Part shown: piece after piece, positions 55,231 to 63,090 of the stretch | How the letters are laid out: each line of letters starts with the position of its first letter | How positions within the stretch are numbered: the stretch's first letter is position 1 | NCBI GenBank assembly: GCA_021646465.1 | Contig: SOET01000014.1 | Coordinates: forward strand, 1 to 64,000 | Direction: 5' to 3' | Length of the DNA stretch: 64,000 nucleotides | Source: Candidatus Kuenenia hertensis | GTDB taxonomy: Bacteria; Planctomycetota; Brocadiia; Brocadiales; Brocadiaceae | Made by a program: the position numbers and the translations under genes | The notes under the pieces: generated by a model | The model's input: only the letters and a program-made list of their open reading frames with translations | The model's database searches: none | Told to the model about the DNA's origin: nothing

Positions 55231-55824
55231 TTAATCTGAAGATTTAGTTTTTTTTTTGGCATTAAACGTACCGGATAATTCCATTGTTGCCTCAATTCCC
55301 TGAAAGGTTACCGTTAAGTGTCCTTCGATATCTCCCTTAATTTTTTTCTTTTTGTTTTTTAATTTCCCCTTGTATAAATATTCCGCTTCTTCAATGGTGA
55401 TATCCATTCCAAGGAGTTCAAACACTAAATTCAAACTTGATATTAAATAAGCTTCATCATATTGGATGGTTACGTTTTTCCCTTCCCTGGAAACACTTCC
55501 CACCTCCACACCATCAGAATAAATTTTCTCGTCTTCTATAGTGATGGTATATTTGTTTTTACTGCAGGAAGTATCATCTGAGGAACTGTTATAGATTCGT
55601 TCCCTGGGAATCGTTGAAACAAAAGCAGGAAATACTTTTTTTATAGGAATCGTGGGTGTCGTCGGCGTGGGTGTCGGTGTTATTGAATCTATTGATGAAT
55701 CATAACAAAGTTTTTCATTGAATTTCCAGTTGCCATCCAGAGTATCTGCCAATACTCTTGTCGTTAATAAACAAGAGAACACGAACACAATACAAATGCC
55801 TTTGCAAAAAAATATTTTTCTCAT
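55231..55824 (-). CDS. Secreted hypothetical protein with PTPTPT linker
   Basis: 197 residues. Signal peptide (about 1-26, ...TTRVLADTLDGNW), a DGNWKF start of a lipocalin-like strand, a Thr-Pro linker (about 48-62), a pair of Cys, and a beta-rich C-terminus with strands such as GHLTVTFQGIEATMELSGTF. Probably a small periplasmic or surface beta-barrel; no family assigned. Confidence 0.75.
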   Translation of the reverse strand: MRKIFFCKGICIVFVFSCLLTTRVLADTLDGNWKFNEKLCYDSSIDSITPTPTPTTPTIPIKKVFPAFVSTIPRERIYNSSSDDTSCSKNKYTITIEDEKIYSDGVEVGSVSREGKNVTIQYDEAYLISSLNLVFELLGMDITIEEAEYLYKGKLKNKKKKIKGDIEGHLTVTFQGIEATMELSGTFNAKKKTKSSD

Positions 55825-56616
55825 AGCTTTTTCTCTAGGGCATTGAAAATTCCTATAACTTCAAGATAGTAGATACATTTTCTTTTCTATGTGATATCTC
55901 ATCACTTCAATATGCCCTTACGCGAATGTCTTAAATACTTACATTAGGTACTTAATAAAATAACGATTGTAAATACACGAAAAAGAATAGACCCAAAAGA
56001 GCATATCTAAATGGATTCAGTAGGTCGGGTAAGAAACCCGACCTGAATTTGAGAAACCGGGGGTTTTCCGAACAAGTGCGTTCCCAAAAACATGTGTTTG
56101 GGAATACGTTGTAAAGAAAAATACGACTCACGGTGCAGTAAACCTGCCTGGTGGCAATGGCAGGCAGGGGATATCGGGCATCAGGCATTTTACGTTAAAC
56201 TACCAACAGTGAGATATCCTTAAAAAACAGTTAACGTGTATCTTGCTGAATACAAAAATGAAGCTTACTAACTGAGAAATACAACCCTTCGATTCCCTGC
56301 CTGTCCGGCAGGCTGGCGCTCCGGGCGACGCTGCGCCGTGTAATCAATTCTAGCACATTCGTACACGCAGGATAAACTCCATCGAAGTTAATGATTGATG
56401 AGTTATAAAAACAGGAAATACTCCCACGTATACGCTCTAACGGGCTAGCCCGTTTATGTGTATTTACAAAGTTATTATTTTAATTATCATTGTCCTGTAT
56501 TGTAACAATTGCACAAAATAGCGCTTTAAAACAAATAACCAAACGGATACACCCATTTGTGTGTATTGACAAATTAAATAAATAGTAAATAATTGAAAAA
56601 GGCAAAACTGTTAATA
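55825..56616. repeat. Repeat-rich gap
   Basis: No gene seen. It contains the second copy of the CGATTGTAAATAC repeat (55960-56013), a variant of the GAGAAACCGG...CGTTCCCAAA module (56050-56113), a GCCTGTCCGGCAGGC hairpin near 56300, and an inverted remnant of a family-1 end (about 56385-56425). Confidence 0.6.
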
Positions 56617-56970
56617 AAAAAGAGCTGTGGGTTAATGTTGCGCAATAGGCCCATTAAGTAAATGGGAAAAAGGTGTTTGCAAATTTACCATATAGGAGGT
56701 GCACAATGGTGGAAAAGAAAATGCAAAAATACGAAGCACCAAAAATAGAGACTTATACTGATGAGGAACTGCTGGAGAAGTTAGGAACGGCTTATACTCA
56801 TTATTATCAGTGTAATCATTGATTTTGGTGGTCAGTAAATTGAGGAAATGTGAAGTACCAAAGTAGAACCCTGTTAAGAGCAAGTATTTCTTAATAGGCA
56901 ACATCGTATCAGACTGTATAAACAGTCTGATATGTGGTTGTAATTGGAAGAAAAAACCCACAGCTCTTTT
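56617..56970 (+). repeat. Peptide cassette 1, bounded by GAGCTGTGGGTT inverted repeats
   Basis: Left arm AAAAGAGCTGTGGGTT at 56617-56633 and right arm AACCCACAGCTCTTTT at 56955-56970 are perfect complements about 320 bp apart. Inside are a short CCCATT/AATGGG hairpin, the peptide gene and a TCAGACTGT/ACAGTCTGA hairpin (56908-56931). The whole unit is duplicated at 57523-57871. Confidence 0.85.
56706..56822 (+). CDS. Small RiPP-precursor-like peptide (copy 2)
   Basis: 38 residues: MVEKKMQKYEAPKIETYTDE, then ELLEKLGTAYT, then HYYQCNH. An ideal AGGAGGT site lies 6 nt upstream of the ATG. Leader-like residues 1-31 differ from copy 3 only at one position (Ala/Thr 11), while the last residues differ, including the Cys context (YQCNH against NCPN). 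A Y-x-x-P-x-I motif near the N-terminus resembles motifs read by PqqD-type recognition domains. Confidence 0.85.
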   Translation: MVEKKMQKYEAPKIETYTDEELLEKLGTAYTHYYQCNH

Positions 56971-57021
56971 CATGCACTGTTCGGTAATTCAAAAAAAATG
57001 GTTGAAACGCCAGGTAAGAAA
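56823..57021. other. Downstream part of peptide cassette 1 and spacer
   Basis: It holds the conserved 3' untranslated part of the cassette, including TTTCTTAATAGG and the TCAGACTGT hairpin. These are conserved in the second cassette even though they do not code for protein. No further gene is seen up to the family-3 repeat. Confidence 0.6.
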
Positions 57022-57261
57022 CTCTTGTGGGTTCAGATTTGCAATCCAATGTCATTAAGTTAAGGATTATTTGATTAAAACAACCCCCTGAATCCCCCTT
57101 TTTTAAGGGGGACTTTTTCCGGCAGGGGGCTTAACTTAATGACATTGATTTGCAATCTGAACCCAATAGTTTATTTGATTAATAGCGATATATACATTTC
57201 ATGACTAAATTGCCACGTATGAAACGAGGGGTTCAGGTCACAGACCGGAACCCCTCGGGGG
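57022..57261. repeat. Two-hairpin repeat (family 3), copy 2, interrupted
   Basis: Same two-hairpin plan as 44972-45098. The first hairpin is split by a 101-bp insertion (57047-57147). Rejoining the halves restores GGGTTCAGATTTGCAATCTG plus AACCC. The second hairpin has one changed base and now reads GAGGGG..CCCCTC at its foot. Confidence 0.85.
57047..57147. mobile_element. MITE-like element (family 4), inserted in a hairpin
   Basis: Perfect 18-bp ends CAATGTCATTAAGTTAAG and complement. It is flanked by the exact 10-mer ATTTGCAATC (57037-57046 and 57148-57157), a target duplication. The interior has a CCCCCTT/AAGGGGG hairpin. A related copy is at 58065-58160. Confidence 0.85.
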
Positions 57262-57522
57262 AAAGTCGTTGGGGTTTCGCTTTTTAAACCCCAACCTAAT
57301 GAAAGGCTTTTGAAAAAATAGATTTATTTGATGAAACAACCCCCCCGGATTTGTTCGACTATATTTGTAGGGGGGGGCCAAACCCGCCGAATATTTTATA
57401 GCAATATTGAAATTCTTTCTTTTTATGAAGCAGGTGTGTGCAGAGGATGTAGTTGTTAAGAGGTTAGAATTTGTACAGACGAAAGAAAAAAAAGACAAAA
57501 CATAATTTTTTACTTGTTACAT

Positions 57523-57871
57523 AAAAAAGAGCTGTGGGTTAATGTTGCGCAACAGGCCCATTAAGTAAATGGGAAAAAGGTGTTTGCAAATTTACCATAT
57601 AGGAGGTGCACAATGGTAGAAAAGAAAATGCAAAAATACGAAACACCAAAAATAGAGACTTATACTGATGAGGAACTTTTGGAGAAACTAGGAACAGCGT
57701 ATACTCATTATAATTGTCCGAATTAATCTTGGTGTTAAGTAAATTGAGATGAAGTGAAGTTTCAAAGCCGAACCTATTAATAGTAGATATTTCTTAATAG
57801 GTAGTAATACATCAGGTTATTATACAGTCTGATTAATGTACCGTGGTGAAAAAAAAGCCCACAGCTCTTTT
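57523..57871 (+). repeat. Peptide cassette 2, bounded by GAGCTGTGGGTT inverted repeats
   Basis: Left arm AAAAAAGAGCTGTGGGTT (57523-57540) and right arm GCCCACAGCTCTTTT (57857-57871). The left 90 bp are almost identical to cassette 1; the 3' noncoding part is more diverged. It is a duplication of cassette 1 with about 0.9 kb between equivalent points. Confidence 0.85.
57613..57726 (+). CDS. Small RiPP-precursor-like peptide (copy 3)
   Basis: 37 residues: MVEKKMQKYETPKIETYTDE, then ELLEKLGTAYT, then HYNCPN. AGGAGGT precedes the ATG. Synonymous changes against copy 2 (for example CTGCTG/CTTTTG, GGAACG/GGAACA) with a conserved peptide indicate selection on the protein. The C-terminal six residues differ in sequence and length. 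Confidence 0.85.
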   Translation: MVEKKMQKYETPKIETYTDEELLEKLGTAYTHYNCPN

Positions 57872-57922
57872 AATGTAATTACGTTCACTTCAGATTTTTA
57901 CCCGACAATGCTCCCCACCCTT

Positions 57923-58050
57923 CTTGCGGGTTCAGATTTGTAATCTGAACCCAATAGTTTATTTGATTAATAGCGATATATACATTTCATGGCTAAATTG
58001 CCACGTATGAAACGTGGGGTTCAGGTCACAGACCTGAACCCGCCGGGGGG
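57923..58050. repeat. Two-hairpin repeat (family 3), copy 3
   Basis: An uninterrupted copy: hairpin GGGTTCAGATT..AATCTGAACCC, AT-rich core, hairpin GGGTTCAGGTC..GACCTGAACCC, with outer GCGGG/CCCGC. Nearly identical to copy 1, 13 kb away. Confidence 0.87.
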
Positions 58051-58064
58051 ATGTTTGTAATCCG

Positions 58065-58160
58065 ATGTCATTGTTAAGGATTTTATAATTGAAACAACAC
58101 CCTTGAATTCCCCTTTTCTAAAGGGAAATTTTATGGCAGGTGGCTTAACTTAATGACATT
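58065..58160. mobile_element. MITE-like element (family 4), second copy
   Basis: Left end ATGTCATTGTTAAGGATT, right end GGCTTAACTTAATGACATT. The interior resembles 57047-57147 (AAACAAC, CCCCTTTTCTAAAGGG hairpin). The left end has lost several bases, and the flanks show no clean duplication. Confidence 0.75.
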
Positions 58161-58171
58161 GATTTGTAAAA

Positions 58172-58315
58172 AGCATTGTCGGATAAGAAATCCTACCTAC
58201 GTTCATGGCATAGGAATTTTCATTTTATTTATGCGGGTTTCAAGCTGAGCAGCAGTATATTATTAAAATAACTGGTGGTTGTAATTTAACGTCTGATTTT
58301 TTACCCGACAATGCT
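58172..58315. mobile_element. MITE-like element (family 5)
   Basis: 20-bp ends AGCATTGTCGGATAAGAAAT and the complement of AGCATTGTCGGGTAAAAAAT (two mismatches), 144 bp in all. Another right end of this kind lies at about 57891-57911. No target duplication is evident and no protein is encoded. Confidence 0.7.
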
Positions 58316-58356
58316 GAAACTGATTAGTAATTTCTTGTTTGTGATGATGTTTATTA

Positions 58357-58506
58357 TATATCCTTGCATAAATAACACCACATAATAATATTCTATTTAA
58401 ACGGTTTTAAGCTCTTAACCCTGATAGGGTTTAGAATCCTGTCAGGGTTGGCCTACACGACGTACTATCAAGGCTAATCATGTAGCGTTATTTATGCAAG
58501 GATATA
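58357..58506. mobile_element. MITE-like inverted-repeat element (family 6)
   Basis: Perfect 20-bp ends TATATCCTTGCATAAATAAC and complement, 150 bp apart end to end. The interior holds an ACCCTGATAGGGT hairpin related to the one inside element B. No coding sequence. Confidence 0.75.
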
Positions 58507-58581
58507 TATATGGCAGATATTCAGGCAGGAATTACACGTGTTACAGCCTTCCTATTGACTTTTTAACTCACGAAAATAATG

Positions 58582-58713
58582 GTATCTATTCAGTGTAAAT
58601 GTATCACACACCCCTAAATCCCCTCTTGATAGAGGGGACTTTCCATCTTCCCCTCTACCAAGAGGGGTGGCAGCGTAGCTGACGGGGTGTGTATTCACAC
58701 GCTGAATAGATAC
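58582..58713. mobile_element. MITE-like element (family 2), second copy, with inner palindromic repeat
   Basis: Ends GTATCTATTCAG / CTGAATAGATAC are close to the family-2 ends at 26239. Flanking 8-mers AAATAATG (58574-58581) and AAATAACG (58714-58721) differ by one base, again an 8-bp duplication. The core 58605-58692 is the inverted counterpart of 2201-2289. Confidence 0.82.
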
Positions 58714-58897
58714 AAATAACGTATCTTTCTGCATATTTACCTGGCAGTTAACTGTCAGGTAAATATGCAGCTTATACACATTTCTCTTCAACAACCAATA
58801 AATTTCCGGTATCAACGAATAGGATACTCTCAGGGTTTCACCATTTTCTCTCTATTGTAAAACATTGGAGAAAGATATCTCATTACTAATGATTCCC

Positions 58898-60379
58898 TTA
58901 TTCAACAAGCTTTATTTTCAGGGTATCTTTGAAACCATTGTACTTGAATTTTACTTTTGCATTTCCCTTTTTCTTTGTGGCAGTGATTCTAAAGTTAGCT
59001 TCACCATACGAATGGCCATCCTCGGTTGTTGTTTTGCTTGGATAGACGGATACCTTCTTTTTGCCATTTTTATTTTTCTTCACCGTTGCTTTAACCTTCT
59101 CACCTGTTATTGGTTCACAACCATCCGGAGTAATCAAATACACGGTAATTGAAGCTTTTTCTCCTTTCTTCATTTCTATCTCGTCAGGGAAAACAACTAT
59201 TGACGTAACTTCACATTCCGTGGGAATAGGAGTTATCGTTGCTGCTGGTGTTGGTGTTGTTTGTATTGGCGCCGCATTCAATTGAAAATCGAGAATTGAT
59301 GTATTGCCTTCGGTTATTGTTACACCAGAAATACTTTCAGGAGAATACCCGACCGCAGATGCGGTAAACGTATAAATCCCTTCCGGTATATCAAAAATCT
59401 GATAAAATCCTGTTACATCAGTGATAGCGTTATAGATACCAGAAATGTGTGTTACTGTTGCTCCATTGACGACTTCGCCTGTATCTTCATCCATCACGAA
59501 CCCAACAAGAGAACCGTTATTTTCCTCAGGAAGCGTAGGCGTTGCAACGATAGTTGGACTCGTCTCCACTGTGGGAGTTGTAGTTGTTCGTGGAGTAACT
59601 GTTGTAACAACGGTAACCGTTGGAGTTGGTGATGGAGTTGGTGTTGAAGTAGTTCCGCCGCCACCACCACCACCGCCGCCGCCACCACCACCGCCGCCGC
59701 CACCACCGCCGCCGCCATCTCCACCACCGGTTGTCGGTGTTGGAGTGGGTGTTGGTGTAAATGAAAGCGTTGGTGTAGGTGTGACTGCCGCTAGTAATGA
59801 TATTTCCAAGTTTGTTGTATAAACATAGTCCCAATCAGCGGTTCCATCATCGTCCCCTTCGACTCCGGCAGCATACAAAGTAACAGTACCTGTAAAATCA
59901 GACGGTGCGTTCCATTGTACCTTCCATGAGGCTTGATTTGTACCGCTAGAAGTATGTGATATGTACTGATGCTCGATATTATTGATCTGCGTATAATTAT
60001 GATCGGTATCTTCATCTATATCGGTAAAAGTGCCGATGTGTTGGTTATGATCCTCAACAGGCAAAGATATATCCAATGCTGCCATTTGAAAGCCATGTTT
60101 TGGGAATGAGTCTAGGTCTGAATTCTCAAAGGAGACAGTAATATCCACACTTTGACCCGGGGTATATGTCTCCGGTGCGGATATTGAAAATATGGCGTTT
60201 CCGGAATTTCGTTCATAGCTATCATGACATTGTTTTGTATTGCATGATAGACCGCCATCATCGGGAGAGCCTGTTCTTCCGACCGTAGGTTTGGCAGACT
60301 CTCCAAATATTGGACTTACAATACATAATACACACAATGAAAAGATAAAATACAAAAACGGCTTAATTTTGCTTTGCAT
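58898..60379 (-). CDS. Secreted protein: choice-of-anchor V-like domain, poly-Gly linker, CarboxypepD_reg-like and Ig-like domains
   Basis: 493 residues. Signal peptide (about 1-27). The N-terminal domain starts GRTGSPDDGGLSCNTKQCHDS, like choice-of-anchor V proteins. Thr-Pro linkers surround a run of 21 Gly codons (59654-59716). A carboxypeptidase-regulatory-like domain follows (GSLVGFVMDEDTGEVVNGATV), then a second linker. The last domain begins CEVTSIVVFPDEIEMKKGEKASI and ends KFKYNGFKDTLKIKLVE, related to the C-termini at 27652 and 63769. Probably surface-attached. Confidence 0.87.
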   Translation of the reverse strand: MQSKIKPFLYFIFSLCVLCIVSPIFGESAKPTVGRTGSPDDGGLSCNTKQCHDSYERNSGNAIFSISAPETYTPGQSVDITVSFENSDLDSFPKHGFQMAALDISLPVEDHNQHIGTFTDIDEDTDHNYTQINNIEHQYISHTSSGTNQASWKVQWNAPSDFTGTVTLYAAGVEGDDDGTADWDYVYTTNLEISLLAAVTPTPTLSFTPTPTPTPTTGGGDGGGGGGGGGGGGGGGGGGGGGTTSTPTPSPTPTVTVVTTVTPRTTTTPTVETSPTIVATPTLPEENNGSLVGFVMDEDTGEVVNGATVTHISGIYNAITDVTGFYQIFDIPEGIYTFTASAVGYSPESISGVTITEGNTSILDFQLNAAPIQTTPTPAATITPIPTECEVTSIVVFPDEIEMKKGEKASITVYLITPDGCEPITGEKVKATVKKNKNGKKKVSVYPSKTTTEDGHSYGEANFRITATKKKGNAKVKFKYNGFKDTLKIKLVE

Positions 60380-60849
60380 AAATGATTGTCCCTCCTTTTA
60401 TTATTTTAAACTTCCGGATAAAAAAAGATATATAATCGCGTATTCGAACTCAGGTGAGATGTTTGGTGATATTTGCATTAAAAGCAAATCATAAAATTAT
60501 TATTGAATAAAATGAACGGCCATTTTTTATTTTATATGTACCGATAATCACAAAAACCAAGGCATGTAATGCAAACTACAATAGGTACAACTATTATGCC
60601 ATCAGAAGTGCAAAATAGTTAAAAATGTTGTAAGTGATATCATTCATAATAATTATTACAATTGTAATTTTTTGAGCAGATAAGAATGGTAAAGACCATC
60701 GTACAACATCGGAATAAAAACACGCAAAAATTGCGCAAAAAAAAAGGTTCTTATTTGTTGTAATATAGTTGTTTATACATCTCCAAAAGCTGTGTATGGA
60801 GGTTTTTTATTTTACATAAATATTTATGCAAAAATTGCGTGAAATGATT
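60380..60849. other. Intergenic region, no gene seen
   Basis: 470 bp, AT-rich. A 5-bp hairpin CTCCA/TGGAG at 60781-60801 is followed by GTTTTTTATTTT, which resembles a weak plus-strand terminator although no plus-strand gene was found before it. AAAAATTGCG occurs twice (about 60725 and 60831). The left part should contain the promoter of the secreted-protein gene. Confidence 0.5.
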
Positions 60850-61671
60850 TTAATATTGTGTCAATGTACCGTCGATCTTTGCCCTCTTTACGGCATAGGA
60901 AAATATGAATACGCTGAGCGGAAGCATAATTACGGAAAAGAGGAGTAAGGCAATAATATTCGGCAGCAATGCTTTTAATGAATATCCCTGCAATATGGCA
61001 AGCCGCATACCCTCAAGTGAATACGTGATGGGTAGAACATAGGAAAGTTTTTGCAGCCAGGCTGGTAATACCGATATGGGATAGTACAGGCCGCCGATAA
61101 TTCCGGAAACATTTGAAAAGAGTTTACTAACAGGATCTCCCTTCTTTAATACCATAACAAAACTCGCAGATATTATTCCAAAGCTGTTGAATGAAATAAT
61201 AGTGAGCAGGAGAATAATAAATGCCCCGGGTACATTTGCCTTCCCCACATCAATGCCAAATAAAAATACTCCTAAAAGCAAATAAATGATTACCTTAAAT
61301 GAGGCAAAGAAAAAATTATACAGTACTGAAGAAAATATAATTGTTGGGATTTCTGTTTGAGTAACAAGCATAGCTTCAAGGGTTCCGAGCATCTGCCCCT
61401 CCCTTATACTTTTTGAAAGGCCTTCCATTGATACATTGAAGTAACTAAAGAACGCAATTCCTATAAGTACAAAGGCAAAATAATTTCCTCCGTATGGTTT
61501 AAGGTAAGAAGTTCCCACATCACCGAGAAGTTTTGAAAGAAAAAAGAACATTATGGTTGAAATAAAAATGCCGAAAATTTGCATGAAAAATGCAAATTTA
61601 TAGCTGACTTCATTGATAAAGTCCCTGTGTACAAAGGCCAGTGATTTTACAAAAACAGTAGTTATACGCAT
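60850..61671 (-). CDS. ABC-2 type transporter permease
   Basis: 273 residues, six membrane helices. It has the ABC-2 pattern with SIREGQMLGTLEAMLVTQTEIPTII in the cytoplasmic loop and GIIGGLYYPISVLPAWLQKLSYVLPITYSLEGMR near the end. It belongs with the ATPase at 62077, but the plus-strand PqqD-like gene stands between them. Confidence 0.9.
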   Translation of the reverse strand: MRITTVFVKSLAFVHRDFINEVSYKFAFFMQIFGIFISTIMFFFLSKLLGDVGTSYLKPYGGNYFAFVLIGIAFFSYFNVSMEGLSKSIREGQMLGTLEAMLVTQTEIPTIIFSSVLYNFFFASFKVIIYLLLGVFLFGIDVGKANVPGAFIILLLTIISFNSFGIISASFVMVLKKGDPVSKLFSNVSGIIGGLYYPISVLPAWLQKLSYVLPITYSLEGMRLAILQGYSLKALLPNIIALLLFSVIMLPLSVFIFSYAVKRAKIDGTLTQY

Positions 61672-61785
61672 GTTTTTTTTCTCTTAGCTGAAATAATTTG
61701 AATTAATTATCATTCTGCATTAAAATATCAACCGTTGTTTTGTTTTTTTATAACCTTTTACACTAAAGTAAAGTGAAGGCATAAA

Positions 61786-62061
61786 ATGAATTTCAAAAAA
61801 CCAAAAAGAAAACAAGAAGGTATCATAACCCAGGATATAGGTAATGAAATAGTCCTTCGTAACGCTGATGAAAAAACAATTCATGTACTTAACACTACCG
61901 CAAGGATTGTATGGGAACTTTGCGATGGTGATCATACCGTGGAGGATATAGAACATACATTAAGAGAAAAGTTTTCCATACCTGACAATGTGAATGTACT
62001 CAATGATATTTTAAATACATTGAGCACCTTATCAGAAAAAGGAATGTTAGAAGAGTTATAA
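61786..62061 (+). CDS. PqqD-family peptide recognition protein
   Basis: 91 residues. The RRE/PqqD pattern is clear: IVLRNADEKTIHVLNTTARIVWELCDGDHTVEDIEHTLREKF, then LNTLSTLSEKGMLEEL. Such domains bind leader peptides and deliver them to modifying enzymes. The gene points opposite to the ABC genes on both sides, 114 bp from the permease start and 15 bp from the ATPase end. Its natural partners could be the small peptides with a Y-x-x-P motif at 52-58 kb. Confidence 0.88.
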   Translation: MNFKKPKRKQEGIITQDIGNEIVLRNADEKTIHVLNTTARIVWELCDGDHTVEDIEHTLREKFSIPDNVNVLNDILNTLSTLSEKGMLEEL

Positions 62062-62076
62062 AAAAAAGAATAATTT

Positions 62077-63090
62077 TTAATTCGAATCTTTGTCAATTAT
62101 CCTGGAAAACAATTCTACTAAAGACAATTCCTTTTGATAAAAAGAACAAATTTTTCCATCCATATCAATAATGTGTTTTATTATATGAAATATGCTTTCT
62201 GAACCTGTTTGTGTGTTAATTTCTATTTCAATGGTATTTACTTCTGTAGGTTCAGAAATATTTACTATTTCCTTAACAAGAGGAAATGCAGATATTTTTT
62301 CAAGCAAAGAGACGTCAGGGTTTTCTAATTCCACCACATAGTATTTTTCTGTGCTTATCATCTTTTTTATTTCTTCCACCGTTCCGGTGATTTTTACCCT
62401 TCCTTTGTGAATAAAGGCGATTCTGTCACATAATTCTTCCGCTTCATGCAAATTGTGGGTAGCAAACACAACAGTCTTTTTCATTTCATTTACCAGTTTC
62501 TCCCGTATAAATACCCTTATTTTTTGCGCGGTAATGGGGTCTAACGCATTCGTCGGTTCGTCCATTAAGAGGATATCAGGATTGGTAAGCAGCCCACGTG
62601 CGATAGCCAGTTTTTTTCTTGTTCCGGTTGAATAGTCCTTGAACATCTTATCTGCTTCATGGGAGAGGTCCATAAAAGATAATAAATCATTAATTTTTGT
62701 GTCCATATCAGAACGGATTACATTGTTCAGTCTTGCGAAAAATTTTAGATTCTGCCTTCCCGTAAGCCTCCAATAAAAACTTCTTTCGTCACAGATAACA
62801 TAACCGATGATTTTTTTAATTTTTTTCCCCTGATGTATAACATCAAGTCCGTTAATAGATGTCGTTCCTGAGGTAGGGAGCACCATAGTGCAGAAGATTT
62901 TTATAAGCGTGGTTTTGCCAGCGCCATTTGAACCAAGCAATCCGAATAACTCGCCTTTTTTAATTTTCAGATTAACTTCCGAGAGGGCGGTTGATTCTTT
63001 CTTTTGTAAAGGATGCAGTAATAAATCCCTGTAATTCTTTATGAGCGGATATTTTTTCGTAAGGTTAAACGTCTCGATACAATAGGTCAT
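62077..63090 (-). CDS. ABC transporter ATPase (ABC-2 exporter type)
   Basis: 337 residues. Walker A GLLGSNGAGKTT, a signature-like YSTGTRKKLAIARG and Walker B ILLMDEPTNALDP, with a C-terminal extension of about 100 residues as in drug or polysaccharide exporters. Its start overlaps the S26 peptidase stop (ATGA-like overlap), so these two form an operon. Confidence 0.92.
   Translation of the reverse strand: MTYCIETFNLTKKYPLIKNYRDLLLHPLQKKESTALSEVNLKIKKGELFGLLGSNGAGKTTLIKIFCTMVLPTSGTTSINGLDVIHQGKKIKKIIGYVICDERSFYWRLTGRQNLKFFARLNNVIRSDMDTKINDLLSFMDLSHEADKMFKDYSTGTRKKLAIARGLLTNPDILLMDEPTNALDPITAQKIRVFIREKLVNEMKKTVVFATHNLHEAEELCDRIAFIHKGRVKITGTVEEIKKMISTEKYYVVELENPDVSLLEKISAFPLVKEIVNISEPTEVNTIEIEINTQTGSESIFHIIKHIIDMDGKICSFYQKELSLVELFSRIIDKDSN

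Noticed and set aside
52775-57726. Calling the small peptides lasso peptides
   Set aside because: The leader motif and PqqD-like protein fit, but the tails have no Asp/Glu at the ring position and no B2 protease or asparagine-synthetase-like cyclase is in the window.
57022-58713. CRISPR array in the repeat-rich region
   Set aside because: Repeats are palindromic elements of different lengths, not equal repeats with regular spacers, and no cas gene is near.
59445-59822. Plus-strand frame with poly-Pro opposite the poly-Gly tract
   Set aside because: It is the antisense image of the GGN run in a well-supported secreted protein; no ribosome site or family motif.
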